IMG/VR virus record: IMGVR_UViG_3300042402_005929
Coordinates: 1-35,157 of that record
Source of the DNA: a virus
DNA length: 35,157 bases
Direction: 5' to 3' (one strand)
The notes beneath the pieces are model-generated. The model was not told where the DNA came from, searched no databases, and saw nothing but the letters and a program-made list of their open reading frames with translations. A program made the translations under genes and the position numbers. Positions 19,748 through 26,541 of this stretch are shown in pieces. Every line of letters starts with the position of its first letter. The first letter of the stretch is position 1.

Positions 19748-20349
19748 TCCAGCCGGGACTGGCCAAAATTGAAGGATTTGTAAAAATACATGATCCCAAC
19801 AGCGGCGAAATTTTAGTTGATAAGAAAAACGCCATTCACTACGAGAATATTTCCATAGCCATGGCACAAACTCTCAGCAACAGAGATTTGGGTTGGATCT
19901 ATCTCATGGCATTTGGCAACGGTGGAAGCTCGGTGGATCCCACTGGTGTTATTACGTATTTGCCCCCAAATACCACCGGGCAAAATGCAGACTTATACAA
20001 CGAAACATATGCCAAAGTAGTTGACGACAACAGTTCGGCCAACACTGATGCCAACAACAACAAAATGACAGTGTTGCACACCACTGGCAAAGTATATACG
20101 GATATTCTTGTCACTTGTTTGTTGGATTATGGCGAACCTCCAGGACAACAAGCGTTTGACAATTCTACCAATTTTAACGGAGAGTATGTGTTCGATGAAC
20201 TGGGATTAAAGTGCTGGAATGGCAGCGCCACTGATCTTCGTTTGATTACTCACGTTATTTTTCACCCGGTGCAAAAAAGTTTGAATCGTCAAATTCAAAT
20301 TGATTACACACTGAGAATTCAAACTCTGACTAATTTGAGTCAGGCATAA
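19744..20349 (+). CDS. Conserved phage virion protein (putative baseplate component)
   Basis: This 201-aa protein begins with a GGAG ribosome site at 19732, 8 nt before the ATG, and overlaps the 52-aa gene by 4 nt. The N-terminus has IEGFVKIHDPNSGEILVDKK followed by NAIHYENISIAMAQTLSNR, then LMAFGNGGSSVDPTGVITYL and TTGQNADLYNETYAKVVDD. I recognise this overall pattern as a conserved, poorly characterised protein found next to tail genes in aquatic T4-like phages, but it has no named function that I can defend. There is no signal peptide or membrane segment. The beta-rich character (VIFHPVQKSLNRQIQIDYTL at the end) and position between the giant protein and a fibre-like gene suggest a structural or adaptor role in the baseplate. 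Confidence 0.7.
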   Translation: MIQPGLAKIEGFVKIHDPNSGEILVDKKNAIHYENISIAMAQTLSNRDLGWIYLMAFGNGGSSVDPTGVITYLPPNTTGQNADLYNETYAKVVDDNSSANTDANNNKMTVLHTTGKVYTDILVTCLLDYGEPPGQQAFDNSTNFNGEYVFDELGLKCWNGSATDLRLITHVIFHPVQKSLNRQIQIDYTLRIQTLTNLSQA

Positions 20350-20365
20350 TATGAATAGATTAACG

Positions 20366-20376
20366 GTAAATAAATA
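20366..20376 (+). promoter_or_regulatory. Possible late-promoter box (overlapping TAAATA repeats)
   Basis: The 51-nt gap between the 201-aa gene and the tail-fibre-like gene contains GTAAATAAATA, two overlapping TAAATA cores, about 25 nt before the ATG at 20401. A good ribosome site (GGAG, 20389-20392) follows, so a transcript beginning just downstream of the box could carry it. It resembles the T4-type late promoter core. This is the best placed of the four TAAATA candidates, but still tentative. Confidence 0.35.
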
Positions 20377-20400
20377 AAGTTAGGACACGGAGCAACCCAA

Positions 20401-21690
20401 ATGGCATATACAATTAACCTTACAGATGGATCAATTTTTGCTACTATTGCAGATGGTACCATTAACACCTCGAGCTCAATGACGCTGGTTGGTAAAAACT
20501 ACGCTGGTTATGGTGAATTTCTCGACGAGAACTTTATTCACCTGTTGGAAAATAGTTCCAACACCACTGCGCCAGGTGCACCATTGACTGGACAGATTTG
20601 GTGGGATTCAGGCGCCGGTATTCTCAATGTCTACAACGGCACAGCATGGAAGCGAATTGGTGGAGCCACAGCCAGTGCGTCAGCACCCAGTGGTGCGACC
20701 AGCGAAATTGGAGACCTTTGGTATGACACTACTAACGCACAGTTAAAAGTATACACAGGTTCTGCTTGGTTATTGGTGGGTCCTGCATTTACTTCTGGCA
20801 CAGGAACAACTGGCGCCATTGTTGACACTATCGTCGACAACACAGCGGTCAGTCACGTTGTGATCAAATTCTTTGTGGAAGACAGTATTGTTGCTATCAT
20901 GAGCAAGGACGCAACTTTCACACCACAGAGTTCCATCAGTGGATTCACAACAGTTCGTCCAGGTATGACCATGGCCACATCAGTTGGCGGCCAGACGCCT
21001 CTTTTCCAGGGTACTGCAACCGACAGTCAATTGTTGGATGGTATCGACAGCACTGGCTTTATTCAACGAAACGTTAACCAGACCACTTCAGGCACCCTGG
21101 GAGTTCTCAATGATTCAGGCCTAACTGTTGGTGTTGATCAAGATGCTAGACTCAGTGTCAGCGGTGCTGGTGTAGTTACATTGGCCAATCAAACCAGCGG
21201 ACAGAATATGACTTTTTCAGTTAATGTTGGTGGTGTCCCAACCACAGCGTTGACAATTTTTGGGGCCAACGGCACAGTGGCTGGTAACCAAGTCAATGCC
21301 AACTACGCTGACGTTGCAGAACGTTTTGCAGCTGACGAAATGTTAGAACCTGGCACAGTAGTAGAACTTGGTGGTTCAGAAGAAATTACCAAAGTAACCG
21401 GCGATCTTAGCGATAATGTGTTTGGTGTGATAAGTACAAGAGCAGCCTATCTAATGAACAGCAATGCTGGCAATGACAAAACACATCCACCGGTTGCAAT
21501 GACTGGGCGTGTTCCTGTCAAAGTAGTTGGCACAGTAAACAAAGGCGATCGCCTTGTTTCTGCAGGTAACGGACTTGCAAGAGCTGCTCAGACAGGCGAA
21601 GCAACTGCCTTCAACGTAATTGGCCGTAGTTTGGAATCCAAACAAAATCAAGAACAAGGGTTGGTAGAAGCCATTGTAACAATCAAGTAA
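20401..21690 (+). CDS. Tail-fibre-like protein with a possible C-terminal autoproteolytic/chaperone-type domain
   Basis: This 429-aa protein has a GGAG ribosome site at 20389. Two tandem copies of a fibre repeat are visible: GQIWWDSGAGILNVYNGTAW (64-83) and GDLWYDTTNAQLKVYTGSAW (104-123), of the type 'G.lWyD...n.LkvYtGtaW' common in tails of aquatic phages. The middle (about 200-295) is S/T/G-rich beta structure ending in a short repeat around SQLLDGIDSTGFIQRNVNQT. From about residue 300 the ANYADVAERFAADEMLEPGT segment and the following V-rich strands resemble the intramolecular-chaperone domain called Peptidase_G2 on phage fibres, which trims itself after trimer folding; I see this as a resemblance only and cannot point to the catalytic residues. 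Likely a receptor-binding or short side fibre. Confidence 0.7.
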   Translation: MAYTINLTDGSIFATIADGTINTSSSMTLVGKNYAGYGEFLDENFIHLLENSSNTTAPGAPLTGQIWWDSGAGILNVYNGTAWKRIGGATASASAPSGATSEIGDLWYDTTNAQLKVYTGSAWLLVGPAFTSGTGTTGAIVDTIVDNTAVSHVVIKFFVEDSIVAIMSKDATFTPQSSISGFTTVRPGMTMATSVGGQTPLFQGTATDSQLLDGIDSTGFIQRNVNQTTSGTLGVLNDSGLTVGVDQDARLSVSGAGVVTLANQTSGQNMTFSVNVGGVPTTALTIFGANGTVAGNQVNANYADVAERFAADEMLEPGTVVELGGSEEITKVTGDLSDNVFGVISTRAAYLMNSNAGNDKTHPPVAMTGRVPVKVVGTVNKGDRLVSAGNGLARAAQTGEATAFNVIGRSLESKQNQEQGLVEAIVTIK

Positions 21691-21703
21691 TCGGGATAAA
21701 AAA

Positions 21704-22678
21704 ATGACATATACAGTAGGCGGATTAATTGAAGCAACAGACTACAACGGTTTTGCTGCTAATACGGCCAGCGGCAACGTAAACGCTATATGGGGTGCAG
21801 GAGCAGGAAACTACGGATATGGACAGTCTACCACACTGTCTACTGTGTCAGTGGGAGGAACCGTTACAGCAACATCATGGGCAGATTTAGTTAATAGAAT
21901 TGCAACGATCGGTAGTCATACTGGTGTAACTATTACCAGCAGAACTGCTCCCGTGGCAGGCAATACCATTACAATTTTGAACGCTGTAGCCACTGATTTG
22001 TCAAATCTATTTACAAATAGAGCCAATGCCAGTATATCGGGGGCTACAATTTCTCCAGCAACTGGTACATTTAATCAAGCAACTAATACACCAAACTCTG
22101 CTTGGACTATTACTACCACACATACTATCAATTTTGCCAATGCTGCTGCTGCACGTTACTTCTTCAACTCCGGTGGATTGATCAAATGGCAGACATCCAA
22201 GACATCCACAGGCACAGAAGCTGATACAGAATGGAATGACTTGGCCGGCACATTAAACGGTATAATTTATCTCAGTGGTGCCAACACAGCACACAGTATT
22301 GCAGGAGTGTCGTATACCGGCACTACTAAGTCGGGCGGAACCGGCACACCCACCACGCTGGCCACCACTACTGGATTTTACAATTTAACCACAACTGCAA
22401 CCACATTATTTCAGCAAGCAGCAGACAGCTCACCTTACACTGGTGACTTTATCAGATTAACTGCTGCTGTCAACAGCAATACTACACCCACAATATTAAC
22501 ATATACCACAACATGGGTCAACGCCAGTTCTGCTACACCAGGTTCTACTGAAATTATCACAGGCGGAGGGGTTGGAGTCGGTCCGACCACAACTGTTAAC
22601 TATGTTGCTCCCGAAACAACATTTTTGTCTAATACTTGGGGCGCTGTTACTATATCCGCAACAACATCACTGACTTAA
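21704..22678 (+). CDS. Putative tail/virion structural protein
   Basis: This 324-aa protein starts 13 nt after the fibre-like gene, with GGGA at 21693-21696 as ribosome site. It is extremely rich in T, S, A, G and N, with no Cys and no membrane segment. The N-terminus (VGGLIEATDYNGFAANTASG then IWGAGAGNYGYGQ) and the motif AARYFFNSGGLIKWQTSK (150-167) recur in structural proteins of aquatic phages as I remember them, but the family has no established function. It is the last gene before the transcription terminator and thus closes the structural block. It could be a fibre, a fibre tip or a decoration protein. Confidence 0.65.
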   Translation: MTYTVGGLIEATDYNGFAANTASGNVNAIWGAGAGNYGYGQSTTLSTVSVGGTVTATSWADLVNRIATIGSHTGVTITSRTAPVAGNTITILNAVATDLSNLFTNRANASISGATISPATGTFNQATNTPNSAWTITTTHTINFANAAAARYFFNSGGLIKWQTSKTSTGTEADTEWNDLAGTLNGIIYLSGANTAHSIAGVSYTGTTKSGGTGTPTTLATTTGFYNLTTTATTLFQQAADSSPYTGDFIRLTAAVNSNTTPTILTYTTTWVNASSATPGSTEIITGGGVGVGPTTTVNYVAPETTFLSNTWGAVTISATTSLT

Positions 22679-22696
22679 TTGGTCATAGCTTTACCA

Positions 22697-22722
22697 AAAG
22701 GGCCCAAGGGCCCTTTACTTTT
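22697..22722 (+). terminator. Rho-independent terminator after the structural block
   Basis: A perfect 9-bp inverted repeat, AAAGGGCCC (22697-22705) and GGGCCCTTT (22708-22716), is separated by AA, so the top pair must open to give a CAAG loop. It is followed by ACTTTTAT. The GC-rich stem and short T tract lie 18 nt after the stop of the 324-aa gene and before a new gene cluster. The T tract is modest, so termination may be partial. Confidence 0.8.
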
Positions 22723-22742
22723 ATCCATAATTAGTTTATACT
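22714..22742 (+). promoter_or_regulatory. Possible sigma70-type promoter for the modification operon
   Basis: TATACT (22737-22742) is close to a -10 hexamer, with TTTACT (22714-22719) 17 nt upstream as a weak -35. The -35 overlaps the descending arm of the terminator. The expected start would fall near 22749, exactly at the ATG of the next gene, implying a leaderless or near-leaderless message. The promoter call rests on a single good hexamer. Confidence 0.35.
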
Positions 22743-22748
22743 ACTTCA

Positions 22749-23054
22749 ATGAATACTGAAAACGTTATTGCTCATGCACGAGCGCGGTTTGATCATGAGG
22801 CTGCACGACGAGTGCTGAGAGAAAAATATCAAGCCAAAATGATTTTTGCCTATCGCGGAGGGATGTGGGCAGCAGGCCCTGAACTTCAAACTATCTTGTC
22901 GACTTGCCCAGACGCAGAAGCGGTGATCTTGGATCTTTATCAAAATCCAGTTCGAGTTGACGTCAAGGAACTACTTGTTATGAGTCAGCAACGCTGGCAA
23001 GAACAAATGAATGCATGGTTGGTAGAGCACGAACAAAACAGTCAAAAAAGATGA
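22749..23054 (+). CDS. Conserved small phage protein, function unknown
   Basis: A 101-aa protein opening the second gene block. The sequence is helical and charged at both ends (ENVIAHARARFDHEAARRVL and ELLVMSQQRWQEQMNAWLVE) around a short beta segment, MIFAYRGGMWAAGPEL. I have the impression of similar proteins in aquatic T4-like phages but know no function. There is no signal peptide, no Cys pair likely to bind metal and no DNA-binding motif. No Shine-Dalgarno sequence precedes the ATG (TACTTCAATG), consistent with the near-leaderless transcript suggested by the -10 box just upstream. It ends in an ATGA overlap with the next gene. Confidence 0.65.
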   Translation: MNTENVIAHARARFDHEAARRVLREKYQAKMIFAYRGGMWAAGPELQTILSTCPDAEAVILDLYQNPVRVDVKELLVMSQQRWQEQMNAWLVEHEQNSQKR

Positions 23055-23857
23055 CCACCGGCGCACTTATATTTGCTTTCAACAACGAAAAAACCAATTA
23101 CGTTGCCATGGCTCAATGGAGTGCCAAGCGAATTCATCACTGGCTCGACATTCCAGTTTCGATTGTTACAGATTCAACAGATCCTCAACTACAGCAACAA
23201 TTTGACCAAGTCATCAACACAGCACCCGAAACTGGAGGCCGGAGATACTTTGAAGATTATGCAGACACTGTGTCTTGGCACAATGCCGGAAGAACTGATG
23301 CTTATAGGCTGAGTCCGTATGATCGAACTCTGGTGCTGGATTCCGATTACGTTGTGTGCGGCCAGCAGTTACGACAATTGTTAGAGGCACCACAGGATTT
23401 TTTAGCGCATCGCACTGCATTTGATATCACTCGTCCCGATGAATCGTTTTTGAACACATTTGGTCGCAATCAATTTCCCATGTGGTGGGCCACGGTTATG
23501 TGTTTTAGAAAGACAAATACCACACAATATATCTTTGATACAATGACCATGGTCAAACAAAACTGGTCGCACTATCGAGCACTGTATGGCATCGGCGAGC
23601 ACAATTATCGCAACGATTATGCACTGAGTATTGCCCTGGGACTGGTATCTGGACACACACTCAACGTTGATTCAATTCCCTGGGCATTGGCCAGTGTGGT
23701 ACCTTCGTCAGAATTATCTGTGATCAATCACGATCCTGAAGTATGGGACATCAAGTTCAAAGACATTGGTAACAAGACAAAATCCATTGGATTGTTTGGA
23801 CAAGACTTCCATGCCATGGGTAAACATCATTTGGAGAAAGTAATTGAAGCCTGTTGA
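23051..23857 (+). CDS. GT-A-like glycosyltransferase-related protein
   Basis: This 268-aa protein starts at ATG 23051, chosen over an in-frame ATG at 23015 because it gives a 4-nt ATGA overlap with the previous stop and begins directly at the first strand (GALIFAFNN). The layout is that of a nucleotide-diphospho-sugar transferase fold: first strand with an N-rich loop, then VSIVTDSTD, then LVLDSDYVV with a DxD motif at D97-S98-D99, which would bind metal and the sugar nucleotide. A late histidine in GQDFHAMGKHHL (H254) is placed like the metal-binding His of GT8-type enzymes. It probably transfers a sugar, but donor and acceptor are unknown. It is followed by a distant paralogue. Confidence 0.65.
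   Translation: MTTGALIFAFNNEKTNYVAMAQWSAKRIHHWLDIPVSIVTDSTDPQLQQQFDQVINTAPETGGRRYFEDYADTVSWHNAGRTDAYRLSPYDRTLVLDSDYVVCGQQLRQLLEAPQDFLAHRTAFDITRPDESFLNTFGRNQFPMWWATVMCFRKTNTTQYIFDTMTMVKQNWSHYRALYGIGEHNYRNDYALSIALGLVSGHTLNVDSIPWALASVVPSSELSVINHDPEVWDIKFKDIGNKTKSIGLFGQDFHAMGKHHLEKVIEAC
23833..23846 (+). promoter_or_regulatory. Ribosome site and TTG start for the second GT-A-like gene
   Basis: GGAG at 23833-23836 lies 7 nt before a TTG at 23844. There is no ATG or GTG in the same frame nearby that keeps the first strand (YIIPAFN), so the ribosome site decides for TTG. It lies inside the 3' end of the previous gene. Confidence 0.6.
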
Positions 23858-24620
23858 GGAACGCGGTTACATTATTCCTGCATTCAACACAGGCACAGTG
23901 GACTATGTTGACTGTGCTAGAACACTGGCTAAGACTCTGTTACAGCATCATCCTGCGGCACGTATTTGTTTGTTGACCAATGCAACTGACGCCACGGACG
24001 AATCATTGTTTGCTCATGTTCGAGTAGTAGAAGATATTGACAAAGCCAATCCCTTTGCTAACGACTGGCTGGTATTTCATCAAACACCTTTTAGGCAAAC
24101 CATCAAACTAGAAGCCGACATGATGGTGGCATCGGCAGTGGATCATTGGTGGACCATGTTTGAAAATCGAGATGTTGTGATAAGTCAAGGTTGCAGAACG
24201 TTTTATGATCAAACAGCAACCAGTAGGAGGTATCGTCAGATATTTGATGTCAACAATCTACCTGATGTTTACAATGCCATCACTTACTGGCGCTTGAGCA
24301 AAACTGCGCAGGATTTCTTTGCCATGGTTAGATCTATATTTGAACACTGGCCCGAATATAAAACACTGTTGAAGTTTCCCGAAGATGTGCCATCCACAGA
24401 TGTAGTGTATGCCATGGCAGCACAGATCATGGGACCAGAACAAGTCACACTGCCCCCGGGATGTGGTCCACAGATTGTCCACATGAAGCCAGGTATCAAT
24501 CCTTACACAGCTCGACGCTGGACAGATGAGCTGGTTTGGGAATTCAATCCTTTGAGGATTCAAACTGTGGCTCAATGGGGATTTGTGCACTTGAATGTCA
24601 AGGATTGGCACCATGAATGA
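23844..24620 (+). CDS. GT-A-like glycosyltransferase-related protein (second copy), TTG start
   Basis: This 258-aa protein overlaps the previous gene by 14 nt and uses TTG with GGAG seven bases upstream. Its plan repeats the preceding protein: first strand YIIPAFNTGTVDYVDCARTL, second strand ARICLLTNATDATDE, and a central strand TIKLEADMMV where the DxD position reads E90-A91-D92. The acidic pair ExD could still bind metal but is unlike the DSD of its neighbour. Later segments include DVVISQGCRTFYD and ITYWRLSKTAQDFF, with the conserved-looking PGCGPQIVHMKP near the end supplying a late His. It probably uses a different donor or acceptor from its neighbour. Function is inferred from fold pattern only. 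Confidence 0.6.
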   Translation: MKPVEERGYIIPAFNTGTVDYVDCARTLAKTLLQHHPAARICLLTNATDATDESLFAHVRVVEDIDKANPFANDWLVFHQTPFRQTIKLEADMMVASAVDHWWTMFENRDVVISQGCRTFYDQTATSRRYRQIFDVNNLPDVYNAITYWRLSKTAQDFFAMVRSIFEHWPEYKTLLKFPEDVPSTDVVYAMAAQIMGPEQVTLPPGCGPQIVHMKPGINPYTARRWTDELVWEFNPLRIQTVAQWGFVHLNVKDWHHE

Positions 24621-24960
24621 TACTACCGAAAACTTCTGGCAAGTTTGGAACAACTTGGAACCTTGGCAACCTCCGCAGGTGTTTTGGAGACTGTATTATG
24701 ATGACACAGGCTTTCCGTTGTTTTACACCCAAGAGGAAAAACCAGGTAACTACATTGATGTAACACCGGAACAATATCAACGGGCCAGTATGCGTGTGCG
24801 AGTTCGCAATGGGCAGTTGGTAGAACTTGCCACAAATCCTGTTAAAAAATTACAGCCCAGCACCACAGGAACATCATGCCATCCCGGTGATGTCAGCGTT
24901 GTTGTTTCTGTAGACGACAAGCACCAATGTTGGAGAACAAAAACAAATGAAACAAATTGA
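24613..24960 (+). CDS. Unidentified small protein
   Basis: A 115-aa protein. The ATG at 24613 is preferred to the in-frame ATG at 24595 because AGGA (24601-24604) lies 8 nt before it and because the overlap with the previous stop is then 8 nt, in line with neighbours. The sequence begins with aromatic residues (FWQVWNNLEPWQPPQVFWRL), continues YYDDTGFPLFYTQEEKPGNY, and ends with a short Cys-containing segment CHPGDVSVVVSVDDKHQCW. Nothing points to catalysis. Since it is embedded between glycosyltransferase-like genes it may be an accessory factor of the same pathway. I do not recognise a family name. Confidence 0.6.
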   Translation: MNDTTENFWQVWNNLEPWQPPQVFWRLYYDDTGFPLFYTQEEKPGNYIDVTPEQYQRASMRVRVRNGQLVELATNPVKKLQPSTTGTSCHPGDVSVVVSVDDKHQCWRTKTNETN

Positions 24961-25873
24961 CGTAGCAGATCTAGACTGCATTTATCTAACTTATGACGAA
25001 CCACAACGTGAAGAATTTTGGGTCAAAATTAAGAATATGGTGCCTTGGGCACGACGGGTGGATGGTGTTAAAGGCAGCGATGCTGCTCACAAAGCGGCGG
25101 CCGAGGCCAGTAGCACTGATAGATTCATTCTCATCGACGGCGACAATCTCCCCGATCCGAGCTTTTTTAATCAAACGCTTGTTCTTCCTGATCAAGAATA
25201 TGAGAACGCTGTGTTCCGCTGGCGAGCACGTAACCATGTCAATGGACTGATGTATGGCAACGGCGGCCTGAGTTCTTGGACCAAGAGTTTTGTTGCTGCC
25301 ATGCAGACCCACGAAGCATCAGACGGACGAACTGAAACGCAAGTGGAGTTTTGCTTTGATCCCTTGTATTGGGCCATGCATGATTGTTTTTCTACTACAT
25401 ATCCCAATGGCAGTGCGTTTCATGCCTGGCGTGCAGGATTTCGTGAGGGTGTTAAGATGTGTCTAGATCGGGGAAGAAAACCATCGATCAGTGAATTCCA
25501 AAATCGTGTGCACAGCAAAAACCTAGACAACCTGACCATCTGGCACAATGTTGGTGCAGATGTTGAGTATGGGGAATGGGCCATTGCTGGATCTCGCATG
25601 GGCACATATATGACCATGCTTACGCAGTGGGACCACACGCAGGTGCAAAACTTTGATGCGCTAGCAGAATTGTTTAAGACCATAGAGAATGATCAACCGA
25701 GACTAGTTGCTAATAGGCTTGCCACTGAGCTCAATTCTCAACTTGACCTGCCGATGATTATTTTGGAAAATGAACAATCGACATTTTTCAAACGACACTA
25801 CAGATCTAACTGGCACAATCGTGGTGTCATGGTCAGAGAAATTGATGTAATTAGACAACAAGAAGGCTGGTAA
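24947..25873 (+). CDS. GT-A-like glycosyltransferase
   Basis: This 308-aa protein starts at ATG 24947 with GGAG at 24932-24935 and overlaps the previous gene by 14 nt. The first strand LDCIYLTYDEP, the segment RRVDGVKGSDAAHKAAAEAS and the strand FILIDGDNLPD follow the GT2 plan: an acceptor-side 'G...A.n.a' helix, then a DxD motif at D64-G65-D66. Beyond it, NAVFRWRARNHVNGLMYGNG and LSSWTKSFV resemble the acceptor side of family 2-like enzymes in phages. The C-terminal third (from about 230) is helical and may be a separate partner-binding part. The 3' terminus (IRQQEGW) lies within the first copy of a 22-bp direct repeat. Donor and acceptor are unknown. Confidence 0.65.
   Translation: MKQIDVADLDCIYLTYDEPQREEFWVKIKNMVPWARRVDGVKGSDAAHKAAAEASSTDRFILIDGDNLPDPSFFNQTLVLPDQEYENAVFRWRARNHVNGLMYGNGGLSSWTKSFVAAMQTHEASDGRTETQVEFCFDPLYWAMHDCFSTTYPNGSAFHAWRAGFREGVKMCLDRGRKPSISEFQNRVHSKNLDNLTIWHNVGADVEYGEWAIAGSRMGTYMTMLTQWDHTQVQNFDALAELFKTIENDQPRLVANRLATELNSQLDLPMIILENEQSTFFKRHYRSNWHNRGVMVREIDVIRQQEGW
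25852..25873 (+). repeat. 22-bp direct repeat, copy 1
   Basis: The last seven codons and stop of the GT-A-like gene form one copy of a 22-bp sequence repeated at 26520-26541 with 20 of 22 bases identical, including a 15-bp perfect core CAAGAAGGCTGGTAA. The core also contains the AAGG ribosome site of the following gene. Together the copies bracket the sulfotransferase-like gene. Confidence 0.8.
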
Positions 25874-25874
25874 C

Positions 25875-26501
25875 ATGATACCCATGATAGATCCAAACAA
25901 AGTAGGTACCTTGATTCTGGGGTATTACCGCAACGGAACACACTTCCTTAAAGATGTTATAATAGATCAAAATCCATTGATTCGACAATATGATGAAGTT
26001 TGTAATGACAACACAATAGCTGAACTTGAAAAATTAACTGTGCTTTCTGGATACAAAGTTTGCATCCTTAACAATACTGTACCCAAGTTTTTTTTAGCAG
26101 GGCGTAGAGATCTACTAGAAAAATGGCATGTGATAAATCTAACAAGAAATGACAAGATACATCATTTCATAAGTCATTGGTTCTGGCAACAAAATACCGT
26201 GCAAGAAAGATTTCAAGATTCTGGGCAATTTCGGCACCATGGCACAGATCACCGTAGTTATAAAAATTTCGTGAGTCAGGGCCGGAACACATGTAACACA
26301 GAATCGATTATTGTTTGGTTGCAAGAACAACTGATAAATCATCATTTGCCCGGTGATGTCACGGTAGACTACAGTGAATTACCAAATTATGCCACAGACA
26401 ATATACAATGGCAACCAAACAAGTACGATACAATAGCTCTTGAAGATCTGTTTGACAATCACAAAGAAATACAACAGCTACTAGGTAATTTTACCATATG
26501 A
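25875..26501 (+). CDS. Divergent sulfotransferase-like protein
   Basis: This 208-aa protein has AAGG in the direct repeat 8 nt before its ATG. The N-terminal strand-loop LILGYYRNGTHFLKDVI (13-29) matches the 5'-phosphosulfate loop of PAPS-dependent sulfotransferases ('l.gypRSGTtfL'), with N20 in place of the usual S. A second block, HVINLTRNDKIHHFISHWFW (85-104), resembles the 3'-phosphate motif 'vi.ivRnP.d...Sy..', with R91 and S100 as candidate ligands, spaced one residue wider than usual. The rest is not recognisable. The gene is visibly more AT-rich than the genes before it. The call is moderate: a P-loop fold is likely, the sulfotransferase activity and acceptor are inferred. Confidence 0.55.
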   Translation: MIPMIDPNKVGTLILGYYRNGTHFLKDVIIDQNPLIRQYDEVCNDNTIAELEKLTVLSGYKVCILNNTVPKFFLAGRRDLLEKWHVINLTRNDKIHHFISHWFWQQNTVQERFQDSGQFRHHGTDHRSYKNFVSQGRNTCNTESIIVWLQEQLINHHLPGDVTVDYSELPNYATDNIQWQPNKYDTIALEDLFDNHKEIQQLLGNFTI

Positions 26502-26519
26502 ACAAAGGCGACGAATCAG

Positions 26520-26541
26520 TAGACGGCAAGAAGGCTGGTAA
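26520..26541 (+). repeat. 22-bp direct repeat, copy 2
   Basis: This copy lies in the 39-nt gap before the SGNH-like gene and ends on the A of its ATG. In one frame it still reads RRISRRQEGW followed by TAA, matching the IRQQEGW terminus of the GT-A-like protein, so it looks like a relic of that gene's 3' end. It supplies GAAGG, the ribosome site of the SGNH-like gene, at 6 nt spacing. Confidence 0.75.

Noticed and set aside
22697-22716. AAAGGGCCC-AA-GGGCCCTTT considered as an operator
   Set aside because: The palindrome with a trailing T-rich stretch directly after a stop codon is better explained as a terminator.
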